64,000 nucleotides of DNA from Endomychus coccineus (Eukaryota; Arthropoda; Insecta; Coleoptera; Endomychidae). A program made the translations under genes and the position numbers. Below the pieces are notes generated by a model. The model saw nothing but the letters and a program-made list of their open reading frames with translations. It ran no database searches and was not told the DNA's origin. Shown here in pieces: positions 7,101 through 17,660 of the stretch. The first letter of the stretch is position 1, and each line of letters opens with the position of its first letter. Where the stretch lies: positions 149,036,243 through 149,100,242 of the forward strand of contig OY294067.1 of the NCBI GenBank assembly GCA_958510875.1, written 5' to 3'.

Positions 7101-7577
7101 CATGCTGCCATGTGTTAGTCACGTGACTCTGTACATGTGACACACTTTTTGAACACACCCTGTATACTCTTTACAAATAAAATAAAATCCTTATCACCTA
7201 CATCCTTTCAAACTGATAAGGACGAGCTCATGCACCGGATGCACATCGACAGCTAGACCGGAAGTGGAGACCGGATATCCTGAGGCAGAAGTAGTGGAGT
7301 ACATCTACTGGTCGCATTCTATAATTTGGGGATTTCAGGTAGACTCTTATAGGGATGGAAGATTCCTATACTACAATCGTTTTTTTCACAGTATCAACAT
7401 TAAATATATTTAGCATCAAAAGAAAATTGTGTGCAAGTTCCTCATTGAATCATTTAAAATCACAAATACTCGAATACTAAAATATAATTTATCAAATTAA
7501 ATGAGCGTTTTGTTGCCTGCCATAATACCTACATTGTGCATCGCATGTATGAGGAAAATGCCTGAGAGTCTCACTTA

Positions 7578-8071
7578 AAAAGAGTGATCGGTTTAACAAG
7601 GTTAACATTCGAGCAATTTAGTACCATACTATCTCAGATAGAGGCGATTATCAACTCAAGACCTTTGTGCCCAAGTTCATTCGATCCTAATGAAATTAGT
7701 CCTCTCACTCTCTCACACTTCCTAATAGGACGCAATATGAGATCAGTACCCGATCCAGATCTACGTAGTATAGGCTCAGTTCCTATCAGTTCATTCAACA
7801 GATGAGACCGCATTTCTGGACCAGATAGTCCAAAGAATACCTGAACACACTTCAAGTACGAGCGAAGAATAAAACCACTTGCGCGAATCTACCAATTGGG
7901 ACATTAGTGATCCTCAACGATAATAATGCACCACCCCTCTGCTGGCCTCTTGGAAGGATCGTTCAGCTTCATCCAGGCAGTGATGATTCTAACCGCATCG
8001 TTCAAGTGCGAACAGCGAAAGGTGTATTCAAACGTGCGGTAACTAAAATATGTGCGCTACCAAACTTCTGA
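7578..8071 (+). pseudogene. BEL/Pao retrotransposon pol fragment (integrase C-terminal region)
   Basis: The first frame has LTFEQFSTILSQIEAIINSR followed by PLTLSHFLIG. After a frameshift near 7800, a second frame continues through LPIGTLVILND, PLGRIVQLHPG and VQVRTAKGVFKRAVTKICAL to a TGA at 8069-8071. This is the DUF5641/integrase end of BEL/Pao polyproteins. Everything upstream (protease, RT, RNase H, integrase core) is missing. It lies in the spacer between the two viral TIRs and is probably host DNA that predates them. Confidence 0.8.
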
Positions 8072-8169
8072 CAATCAGCCTAAGTATTCGAAAACTCAGA
8101 ACAGTGTATATTGTGTTGAAAGAACTTCTTTTACATTTTATTCAAACTATTAGATATCATAGACAAAAA

Positions 8170-8250
8170 TTTAAAACAGAGTGTTAATGTGACCTATTTC
8201 CCGAGAATTTCTATATATAATTCATACAGAGTCAAGAATCTTTATTGTTA
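8170..8250. repeat. Penelope-like element tail fragment
   Basis: This short stretch (TGTTAATGTGACCTATTTCC, ATATATAATTCATAC, GTCAAGAATCTT) matches the tail sequence at 17580-17650 and, inverted, 15730-15780. It is a stray end of the same Penelope-like family. Confidence 0.6.
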
Positions 8251-8392
8251 ATTCTACTGTATTTTATGCAACACGTATGTCTGAAGGGTTACCTGGTCAG
8301 AGAAAAGCGTCGTTAACAGAATTAAAAATGCGTGTATAAGATATGAATCCTCGACTACGGTTAGGTTTATGCTTATGTTATTTAACCATCGT

Positions 8393-9791
8393 AGTAGATG
8401 TACTCCACTACTTCGGGCTCAGGATATCCGGTCTCCATTTCCGGTCTAGCTGTCGATGTGCATCCGGTGTGAGGTCGTCCTTATCAGTCCTTATCCAAAG
8501 ATTGCAGGTGATAAGGAAAGGATGTAGGTGATAGGGTGTGTGAGATAAGGATAGTACTTGTAAAGAGTATACAGGGTGCTTACAAAAAGTATGTCACATG
8601 TACAGGGTCACGTGACTATCACGGGACAGCTGTCATGGCAGACCAAAGGTACAGACTGCTTCGTGGAATTGTTACCACCACGTGACAGCTGTCATGGCTG
8701 ACCAAAGGTACAGACTGCTTCGTGGAAGTGTCGCCACCACGTGACAGCTGTCATGCCGGGCCAAAGATACAGACTGCTTCGTGGAGGTGTCACCACCACG
8801 TGACAGCTGTCATCGAAGGTACAAAATGCTTCGAGGAGGTTTCGCCACCACGTGACAGCTGTCATGGTGGTCCAAAGGTAGAGACTGTTTCGTGGAGGTG
8901 TCGCCACCGCGTGACAGCTGTCATGGCGGACCAAAGGTACAGACTGCTTCGTGGAGGTGTCGCCAACGTGTGACAGCTGTCATGATGGTCCAAAGGTACA
9001 GACTGCTTTGTGAAGGTGCCGCCACCACCCCATGACAGCTGTCATGATTTTTTAAGACTGTCATCACATGACAGGCGTGTGACGTCACAGCATAAAATAA
9101 CAGACTGCATCGTGGAGGTGTCGCCACCAGTTCGACTCGTCCGACTCGTGCGACTCGTACGGTTTTTAAATCACAAGATCTCTCACGCGGTGAGATATCA
9201 TGACGTCTGTCACTTCGACGGGGTGTCTGTCACGAGGGGGTTCAACGAGGTGTTCGTCACGAGGTGTCATGGCGGCTATCACGTACCATAGAGCTGAAGG
9301 TTATAGAGCTAACCCAACTCAAAATCATAGAGCATCATGGTGGCGGAAAGAGTTGTCATGGCGGCTGTCACGTGGGTCTTCAACGAGGTCTCATGACGTC
9401 TGTCACGTGAGATCTTCATCGAGGTTTCATGTCGTGTCTTGGCGGGTGTGACGTGGTTGATCCATGAAGCATCTGTCACGTGAACTGTCATGGCGGATCT
9501 GTGGATGTAACTATAGCTTTATAGGTATCAAATGAAAAGTCTTGACATGCAGAATGTTAATCTCCATATTTTTGATGAGGTAAAATCAATATGATGCATG
9601 CAAATTGGGTGGGGAGAACATCTAATGATAGCTTTATGTGTATCAAAATACATAAAGATTTTGACGAGAAAGTGGTGTTTTATCGAATTTAAGATCCGGC
9701 GATCATAGTTTACGAACGATGATGCGTCACTGCTTCAAACCGATGACAGTAACTGATTCAATCCGGCGACCATAGTTTACGAACGATGATG
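8393..9791. repeat. Terminal inverted repeat of viral element B
   Basis: This is the inverted counterpart of 5810-7309. It starts AGTAGATGT at its outer end, then shows the GGTCTAGCTGTCGATGTGC unique block, the 59-bp satellite in opposite orientation (about 8590-9480), about 200 bp not found in TIR A (9490-9690), and the 68-bp family with CATAGTTTACGAACGATGAT at 9696-9791. The 25-bp satellite expansion of TIR A is absent. The two arrays therefore evolved independently after separation. Confidence 0.75.
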
Positions 9792-9890
9792 AACACTTGA
9801 ATAATGAAAAATACATATAAACATTAACGCAAGCGCATTTCATAGTAACCTCGGTTTTATTTTTCGAAATAATAGAAGAATTTAATACTT

Positions 9891-10004
9891 TTACATCAAT
9901 ATATTGACATTATCATTTGCTAATTCATAAGCTTTATTTTTGCGATTGATAACGCGTTCTATCAATGACTCGATGTTGATATCACTAATCAATTGTTCAC
10001 CCAT
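9891..10004 (-). CDS. Short frame overlapping the MSV199 stop, copy B
   Basis: The 37-residue frame begins with an ATG (MGEQLISDIN) that overlaps the stop region of the MSV199 pseudogene in another frame. The same amino-acid stretch is conserved after the copy-A gene. It may be a small viral protein translated by stop-start coupling, or a conserved C-terminal extension now out of frame. Confidence 0.3.
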   Translation of the reverse strand: MGEQLISDINIESLIERVINRKNKAYELANDNVNILM

Positions 10005-11282
10005 TCTTCTTCTGCGGCACGAATAAGATTTCCTCTTGCATACCATTTCAAATCGCGACGGAAATTCTGTTTCACTTCTTACCAATATCGATAGCATGAG
10101 ACAATTTACGTATTAATCGCATTCTTCGATTTTGTAATTTTCTGTCGGCATCACGCCAACCATCCTCCTGTCGACGCATTAGGTATCATTCTGGTCTCAT
10201 ATCATTCGATGTTCGATATAATCCTAAAATTGGAGGGACAAAAATGTATTGTATACATTTTATTATAAAGACGAAGTAATTACCTAAATTTCGTCTCTTT
10301 CCGAAATTTATATGAGGTGGAACAATATTTGTCGCGATGCTATTCCGTAAGGTGATAACATTCATTTGAATTTGTTGAGATAAGCGTTGAGATCGTTCTT
10401 TCGCACGACATTCACGTTCCTCGGCAAGTTTACGTTCATTTCCTTCTCGACGTTCACGTTCCTCAGCTCTTTGACGCTCTTCATCGCCTTGTTCTTTCAC
10501 GGCCAACACTTAGGATCTCAACTCTTCTACTGATTTTATCAATTGGTTATTTTTTGTTTTCAACAGTTCCACACAATGTTGTTCATAGAATTTCTCGTAC
10601 TCACAATATTTCATCATAATAAATTTCATTAACGAAAACAGTTCACGTAACTCGATGACTTTAGGAGTTCACATTTGCATCAATAATGATTCGAAATCAA
10701 TAGCATCTAGAACATAATATTTCTTTCGTGCATCAGTCTTATCACAAATTTCTAAATGGTATATATGCGGGTTTTTCCTCAACAATCTTGTTATAACACC
10801 CTTTTTTGCATGATATTTTTTGCCGCGATAACCTAACCAATCCAATAGATCTTCATTCATTAGAACTCGTTGGTTTAGTTGTATATTCCAAAATAAATAG
10901 TTTCTTTTATCGTTTCTTATATCGACCCCAAATTTAAGACACACTTCATTAACTGTTAACTCAATAAAATTGTTGGTGGACCATGTACCCACATTTGAAT
11001 CACGAACGCGCGCTGCCAAGTTTATTTTTCTAACTGAACATTTTCTGAAATGATTCTCTCTTACATACGTGATAACGTGAACGTGAATAGTGGAAGTGGG
11101 GGTAACTCTCCGTTTCCATCTCAATGCAAACGTTGATAACTGACTGATAACGTCACTAGTTGTTTCAATTTGTTTCATTTCCAGCAACCGGCTCCCATAG
11201 CTCACAAACTATGATCGTCTAATGTTTACATCACCACCTACCGTTTGAGAAATAAAAATATCAAATATAATAATAATTTCAT
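9893..11282. repeat. Right arm of inverted duplication (element B)
   Basis: Inverted counterpart of 3757-5003. Its outer end, an ATT-rich tract before the CTCAAACGG block, is where the rest of element B (capsid genes and beyond) should follow. Instead hAT-type coding sequence begins at about 11288. Element B is therefore truncated or interrupted here. Confidence 0.8.
9989..11178 (-). pseudogene. MSV199 / DUF3627 gene, copy B (decayed)
   Basis: This is a second copy of the copy-A gene in opposite orientation, starting at the first ATG (MKQIETTSD) at 11178. The N-terminal region and MSV199 domain are continuous to a TGA at 10669, where copy A has CGA (Arg). Further lesions are an in-frame TAA in the coiled-coil region (about 10509-10511), a TGA for the DUF3627 Trp just after MRPE (about 10186), a 9-nt deletion and a 1-nt deletion. 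The 60-nt intron (10224-10283) is preserved. The coiled coil is longer than in copy A, with extra units rich in EERERREGNERKLAEE, so copy A and not B carries the deletion there. No stable full-length product is expected. Confidence 0.8.
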
Positions 11283-11287
11283 TTATA

Positions 11288-12073
11288 AATGTTACTTGTT
11301 TAGCACACGCTTCAAATACAGTAGCAGAAGTTGTAAGGACACAATTTCCAATGATCAATAGTCTTGTATGAAATATAAAAAAATATTTTTGAAAGCCCCT
11401 CTGCGAGTACAAGTGTATAAAAATCGTTTATCTAATGTGCCTTTACTACCTGAACATGTGATTACTAGATGGGGAACATGGTTGAATTCTGTCAATTTCA
11501 TAACTGATAATTTTGAAGGAGTTATAGACGTCGTTTGTAGTTTCGATGTAGATAGCTCAGATGCTATAGAAAAAGGTGTGGAAGTTCAAAGAACTCCGTT
11601 ATTAAAAAGTCATTTGGCACATCATCTAACCAATTTTGTAAATATTCCTAAATCAATTACGAAATCTGAAAAGCGAAACAGTTCGTTGGATCAAAGCATT
11701 GGAATTATCAATTCAATAAATAATAAAATTAAACACCTTGGGGAAATCAACAAAGTGTATCACGGTGTTGAAAAAAAATGAGAGCTTTCAAAAAATAATT
11801 CGAATAAATAGTATTATCAAAATGGGAAATTGTGAAGATAATTTCATTTTACTGGTAGAACCTTCAATTATACAATATTTTAAGTTTGCTCCCTCAGCTT
11901 CATGTGAAATAGAAATAAGTTTTTCCGCATACAAACAATTATTATCAGATAGACGGCACAATCTTTTTCTGGAAAATCTAGAAAAACATTTGATAATTTA
12001 TATTTTTAACTGTAATAATAATAATGATGAATTCATGAATGTAATGATTCATGATAATATTGATAATGAATAA
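11288..12073 (+). pseudogene. hAT transposase fragment, CGGBP1-like type (C-terminal half)
   Basis: Three consecutive pieces in two frames read as one protein. First comes CLAHASNTVAEVVRTQFP (from 11288), then APLRVQVYKN, PEHVITRWGTWLNSVNF and LAHHLTNFVNIPKSI (11368-11781). After a shift near 11770 comes the hAT dimerisation region with FKFAPSASCEIEISFSAYK and LLSDRRHNLFLENLEKHLI (to 12073). The order and spacing match hAT-type transposases related to CGGBP1 that are common in insect genomes. The N-terminal zinc finger and most of the catalytic domain are missing on the left, where the viral arm begins. It cannot encode an active transposase. Confidence 0.8.
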
Positions 12074-12075
12074 AT

Positions 12076-13397
12076 GACATAAATCTACATAGTATAAGTT
12101 ATAATATGTCAAGTAGTAATAGAAAATAACCAATGATAAGTAATAAGTAGGTACCTAGCTCTTAATAGTAATTTTAATAAATATTTTTTGTGACTTTAGC
12201 ATATAATAAATAAAATACCTCCAATACAAAGATCACTGCGTTTTTTATAAATGTATATTTGAATGCATAAAAGCATATTTAAGTGCATATTTCAACTGGT
12301 TTTTGTTTATATTTGCATCTTAGGATTTTTGAGTGCATATTTCCCGAGCTCTACCGTAATCAATTATTTTAACCAGAAAATAGCAAAAAATTTTGATGTT
12401 TTCCGCGTTGATAGCTCCAAGAAAGTGATTTTTATCAAACGACTAATAGCGTACAATGAAAGTTTCGTACCGCTTGTTTCAAAATCGCAGTTATAACCAT
12501 TATGCTGTTTTGTGGCACGAGGGTGTTTCAGAAAGAGATAAAGAGCTGCTTTTATTCTTTCTTGAAGATACGTATATAGTTAGACAACTGTTCTAGCCAG
12601 AACAAGAATTGATGTTTGACAACGTTTATAGTGAGATTAATTAATTCTGATGGAATATCTGCCATTGACATATATCTCAATTATTTTGAACTAGGACATA
12701 GCTTCACTACCTGAGACAGATTCCAATATATAACAGTTAGAACTATCGCTCAGAAAACAAGACAAGACCTTTGATCATTTTACCGATGAGGTGCAGTAGT
12801 CTCAAAAAGGAAATGTTTGAATAAAAAAAATGGACTGCCAACTGCCAAGAAGTGGAAAGACTTCAAATCTGAAGCAGCATCAAAGAAGCATGCGAGCCGA
12901 CCGCATCTTCACGAAAGGGTTCAAATCAAAGCTAGTCGTGACAACTTTGGTTAAGGCTACAGAACATCATACATCCAAGATTTCAAAAATCTAGATTGTC
13001 TCTCTTTGACAAAGCTGCGAAAATATTAGAGGTTTCATCAACCGATGTTTCAAACCGATTGATACCTCGTGGATGCCCATAAATCCAAAAAAGATGCGCT
13101 ACTAAGGAATCTTGGAGGAATTCTTCCTGAAAACAGGGAGTTTCCTGGAGAAACTTACCAGAAAGCGAATATCATAATGATGTCACTATTTGAATTCATT
13201 TTATTTTTCGTCTTTTCTTGTGAATTCGAAAGTTAATTATAAGTCTCGTGATAAACTTAAGGTGCTAAGTTTAGTTCAATAATAGATACATAATTAATTG
13301 TTGAGTTTTGATATTTGTTTATCAGTGAGTACAATTGTTTTCAAACATCGAGATTTTGTCATAAAATAAATAGTATATATTATATAGCACGGTATTA
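12076..13397. other. No recognisable gene; AT-rich hAT 3' flank and unknown sequence
   Basis: The first 400 bp contain repeated GTGCATATTT-like blocks that may be the 3' end of the hAT element. The rest (12500-13397) gave no recognisable coding sequence on either strand; the frame at 12263-12496 has no protein-like motif. Confidence 0.5.
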
Positions 13398-14637
13398 TAG
13401 TCCAGTCGTCCTGCAATTATTGAGCTACACTTAATATGATATTTTTCCCACATCTCTATTTTATGATTGATATTCATGTTTTTCGAGTCGCTGATCACGA
13501 ATATGGAGGTTAAAAGATCGTAGACCCATGGCGTTCCGAGATATTGGCAATTTTCGACTCAAAAATGGCCGTTTTTTCGAGTTTTCGTTGTTTTTGGCGA
13601 TTTAAAGAAAAAGAACAAAATTTATCGACTATGCAATGGCGAGCAAAGTTGTAGAGAAATAAAAAGTGCGTAGAATGACTACAAGTAGGAGTCTCTAAGT
13701 TATTCGTGGCTTGATATAAGGCCCATTTTGTGTTTTTTTCGCGGTAACATAAAAATTGAATTTCTTTATACAAATTTCCCTCTAAGAAATTTATTTTCTG
13801 TTCAATGGAAGTATTCCATGTGTACTTTCGAACCAATCTTTTTTTTTGACGCCTAAATTCGCCATCTTAGAAAAAACCCTTTTTTTTTAACTCCATTAAG
13901 AATCAAATAGAAAGCAAATTGAAGAATTTAATGTATTCTATAACATATTCAAAATCCAAGCATTTTGAATGAAAAATGGAGAAATGGGACTCAAAATCAA
14001 GGTCACAAAAAAATGGATAATTCTTAGGTTAGAATACTCGTATGAAATTAAAGTTTCACATGCAAATAGAAGATCATTATACGAGTATTTCAAGCCTCAG
14101 TAGGTATTTTTCTGATGAGTGAAACTTGAGATATCTTCTGATGTAGGTTTGGGTTCACAATGAGCCGTTCTGACAGGAGAGACTTCTGACTATTAACCCT
14201 GAATCGTCGACCTCCCACATATCTTTGAACAAATTATAGCGCGAGTTAAAAAGAAACCGGAGCAAACAAAATACAAACGCGTTCGAAATCCGAGCGTCCG
14301 TAAGGTAGTTTTCAAAAAAAACTCAAATTTTTGAATGTATTTTTAGATAGAAAGAAGAAATACTAATAATGTATAATGAATTTGAGATTTATTATTAATA
14401 ATTTTCATAATAATCAAAATAATAATCTTTTTTTTCACGATAATGGTTTTTTATTAAGGTACGATTTAACTGAAAAAATAAAAAAAAATCAATAAACTAA
14501 TAATAAACATGAATTTTATTATTGAAGAATTGAAAAATAATTATAATAATAATATAATATAATGCAATATAATTTCTGTATTTTATTTGGATAGTGAAAT
14601 TTTGAAAAAAAAATTCAATTATGGTGACATTGTTATA

Positions 14638-15318
14638 TCACTACATAGTATAAAACAAAGTCGCTTTTTCTGTCCCTATATCCCTATGTATGCTTAAATC
14701 TTCAAAACTACGCAACGGATCTTGATGCGGTTTCTTTTATTAGATAGAGTGATTGAAGAGGAAGGTTTATATGTATAAAAACATCCATTGAATAGTGAAG
14801 AAATACTGTTATCTCTGAGGTTTCTAATGTGATGTCGTAAATAATTAAATTTTTTCCGAGTACATTGCAAACGCAGGCTGAACCCTATATGATATATAAA
14901 AATAATGTACTAAGTATTGTACACATTGAAAATGTCTACAGAATACTTCGCGATGGTATATGTCTATCCCTTATGGTTATCCCACAATACCATTTTTTTT
15001 TCATTTACTTTTTACGACAAATAATGGCTAATTTTCGAAGCGATTTCAACCAATACAGCATTAATCCTCATCCAATTAAATACCTTGAATACATTGTTGA
15101 TTCAATATATATCTATATGGCCCTTTACAGCATATGATTCAAATGAATACTCTCGGAGATATTACAGATTTAAAAATTTCGGGACGTAGCGTTTGCGGCG
15201 GTACCGGCCGGCCGGGCGGGAGCGTGCCTATAAATAGCGCGTCGGAGGCCGCGGTTCTCTCTATAGCACTTTGAATTTATCAGCATTGCACCCGTGTGGA
15301 GCCGGGGCGGGTCACTAG
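14638..15318 (+). mobile_element. Non-autonomous Helitron (Lep1-like ends)
   Basis: It begins TCACTACATAGTATAAAAC and carries the AAACTACGCAACGGATCTTG and AGAGGAAGGTTTATATGT blocks common in insect Helitrons. It ends GAGCCGGGGCGGGTCACTAG. Hallmarks present are a 5' TC (14638), a 3' CTAG (15315-15318), insertion between A (14637) and T (15319), and a 3' hairpin with stem ACCCG (15290-15294)/CGGGT (15308-15312). No Rep/helicase frame is present. Confidence 0.8.
15183..15275 (+). promoter_or_regulatory. GC-rich core promoter-like segment inside the Helitron
   Basis: A GC-rich block (GGTACCGGCCGGCCGGGCGG) in otherwise AT-rich DNA leads to TATAAATA (15229-15236), followed by GCGCGTCGGAGG and a downstream TCTCTCTATAGCAC. 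The layout resembles insect hsp70 core promoters (GC-rich, TATAAATA, GC-rich leader). Only a partial heat-shock-element-like TTTCGGGACG is seen upstream. Capture of a host promoter by the Helitron is an inference. Confidence 0.4.
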
Positions 15319-15724
15319 TACACTATATATTGCTTCTTTCTTATTAAAAAAAAAATACATTCGTACATGGCAGATTTTATTATTTGGGTCAAAAATGACC
15401 AATATTTCGGAACGCCATAGATCTGCGATTTTTTAACCCTCATATTAGTGATCAGCGAGCAAAAAACATAAATATCAATCATAAAATAGAGATGTGGAAA
15501 ATTTTTCAATCTATATTGCAGGACGACTGGACTATTAATTAAAGTAACTCATTTAATCCCCCGAGGGCAACAACCACTCAAGGGTTCAAGTCACTTCCGT
15601 TCTACGGTATATACACTATTTGTTGCTGAAATCAAACGAATTAGGTGACCTGTCAATGTTACAATTTCATTTGACGAGTTGGCTATTTTGTGCGATTCCA
15701 ATGAAATAATGAAGTTTACTTTAG

Positions 15725-17660
15725 TCCGTAGGAATTATATATAAATTCTCGGGAAATAGGTCACATTAACACTTTCATGTTTCATGTTCCATATATTAGT
15801 CTTAACGTGCGTTTCGGTCTCACGACCATCAACAGAGGACTTATTATTCCAATAACCTGATTACTTAGAACTAATTGCATCAACACAAACCGTCCTTATC
15901 GCACCAATTTCGTTTAAAATGCGAACGTCGCCGAAACAAACAGAAACGCGGAATCAAAATTGTAACACAACAATGTTTTAAGTATGATAGGTATATCAAG
16001 AATCCACTATTCAGTAGAAATTTCAAAAAATATGAACACATTTCATCATAGTCTATGAACGACTAACACGAAACAAGTTCAAGTATTTACTTTCGAAACA
16101 GATGTCACGATTTATTAGGTAATAAAAGAAGGTCTGGCCTCTGAGATATACTTTTGACCATTCTACCTAAAAATTCACTTTTAACATCATAAGGACGCAA
16201 ATAGGAATATGCAAGAATATTAATTAATTAAATTAGTATAAATATTACTTAGAGTCTGAACCTATTATTTACAGATTTGGAGTCACGTTTTATGTGAATC
16301 ATCTCCAGAATAGATCTTTTATAATAATTGGTTTCCTTGATTGAAATATTAACATTTTTGTAATCGAATTGAGGGTTATAATCAAAGCAATGTTAAGCAA
16401 GGGCGGTGGAATTTTCTAGGTTTTTGTTTCTTGTGCTATACTATTATATTGTTTAGAGATCCCACTATAAGTCCCATCACAATCTAAACAATTCGATTTA
16501 TATACTGTGTGGGTTTGTTTATCTTTAGGAATTGCAGGTTTTGGATTTGAGAAATATTTCCCAGTTCAGTTAGTAGGCTTATGCGTAACATTCATATCGT
16601 ACTCATTCAAACATTTCTTGATTTTCTCTGAGGTCTATGGTAGAGTTATATAATTGTCTGTATTACCTTTTATGTCATTCTTATATGACTAACAATTATA
16701 GATTTTGTTTATTTTCTCTTTAATGATAGGATTGAAGAACGTGTATTACGAACAATTTTTACATTTTTGGGACGGTCCTCTGGGTGGGACAATTCAACCG
16801 CGCGGTCTGTAAGACTGTTTATGAGACTTTTTTATAACAAGCTGGTGCAACGGAATTGAAGTGAAGATAACGTTGAGACCAAACTTCTTCAGTAAACCAA
16901 GAACTTTTTATTTTTCCATCTGCATCATGCTTAATGTTCATATCTAGGAAATTTATGTTTTCGTTTACTTCTATTTCACAAGAGGATTGAAGTTTACAGT
17001 GGAAATTGTTGAATTTATCAATCACACACTAATTTTATCGTTGGGAACACACATAAGGCAATCATCTACATACCGTTTGAAGAATACAGGCTGAAAATCT
17101 AATGAACTTTTAACAGATTCTAGGCATTCCATAACGAGGTTAACAGTGGTAGCTGAAATAGGAGATCCCATTGCTGTGCCGAATATTTGTCCAAAATATT
17201 GCTCACCGTATATTTTTAGGTAGAATGGTTAAAAGTATATCTCATAGGCCAGACCTTCTTTTATTACCCAATAAATCGTGACATCTGTTGCGAAAGTAAA
17301 TACTTGAACTTGTCTCGTGTTAGCCGTTCATAGTCTTTGATGAAATGTGTTCGTATTATCGTATTCCTCGAGATTTCTACTAATTAGTGGATTCTTGATA
17401 TCTCTATCATACTCATAACATTGTTGCGTTACAATTTGGATTCGTCATGCGACGTTCGCATTTGAAACGAAATTGGTACGATAATGATGCAATTAGTTCT
17501 AAGTAATCAGGTTATTGTAATAAAAAGTTTTCTGATAATGGTAGTGAGACCGAAACGTACGTGAAGATTAAAATATAAAGCATAAGTGTTAATGTGACCT
17601 ATTTCCCGAAAATTTATATATAATTCATACCTGGGTCAAGAATCTTCATTATAAGTCCGT
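15725..17660 (-). mobile_element. Penelope-like retroelement fragment with inverted tails
   Basis: The element is bounded by inverted copies of one ~450-bp sequence (15725-16195 and 17212-17660). Both carry AGACCTTCTTTTATTACC, CGTGACATCTGTT and the TAATGTGACCTATTTCC tail. Between them the minus strand encodes Penelope RT and GIY-YIG remains. Inverted partial copies at the ends are a known arrangement of Penelope-like elements. A further tail fragment is at 8170-8250. Confidence 0.75.
16250..17215 (-). pseudogene. Penelope-like reverse transcriptase plus GIY-YIG remnant
   Basis: Reading the minus strand from about 17215, FGQIFGTAMGSPISA and LVMECLESVK are followed by FFKRYVDDCLMCVP, the RT palm motif with YVDD. 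Then come VNENINFLDMNIKHDADGKI and RYLHFNSVAP (16819-17025). After stops and shifts, SNCLDCDGTYSGIS (about 16500) is the degenerate GIY-YIG nuclease core. ILEMIHIKRDSKSVN (about 16300) follows, where the catalytic Glu of GIY-YIG domains sits. The N-terminal RT fingers are missing and the frame is broken, so it is inactive. The RT + GIY-YIG order is diagnostic of Penelope-like elements. Confidence 0.8.

Larger units (their letters stand above)
5810..7309. repeat. Terminal inverted repeat of viral element A (repeat-rich, about 1.5 kb)
   Basis: The segment is matched in inverted orientation by 8393 to about 9791. From inside outward it holds a 46-bp palindrome, three 68-bp units, a 59-bp satellite, a 25-bp satellite and about 200 bp of unique sequence. 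It stops exactly where similarity to copy B stops. Read from its outer end, the TIR begins AGTAGATGT. A 5'-AG terminus is what Polinton TIRs usually have. The flanking base pairs beyond 7309 (GGTCGC) would be one target-site duplication; its partner lies outside the window. Confidence 0.75.
13398..15535. mobile_element. DNA element with about 160-bp terminal inverted repeats, host of a Helitron
   Basis: The ends TAGTCCAGTCGTCCTGCAAT (left) and ATTGCAGGACGACTGGACTA (right) begin inverted repeats of about 160 bp. Both arms carry the CACATCTCTATTTTATGATT and ATGGCGTTCCGA blocks. No transposase was recognised inside, so it is non-autonomous or its gene has decayed. The Helitron at 14638-15318 lies inside it. 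The superfamily is unclear; flanking bases are TTA-like. Confidence 0.65.

Noticed and set aside
7310..8392. Reading the BEL/Pao fragment as cargo of a single palindromic viral element
   Set aside because: The AG-type outer ends of the two TIRs face this interval, so it lies outside both elements; a host spacer is simpler.
12263..12496. 77-codon + frame after the hAT gene
   Set aside because: Hydrophobic AT-rich translation built from repeated GTGCATATTT-type blocks. It looks like non-coding transposon end sequence.
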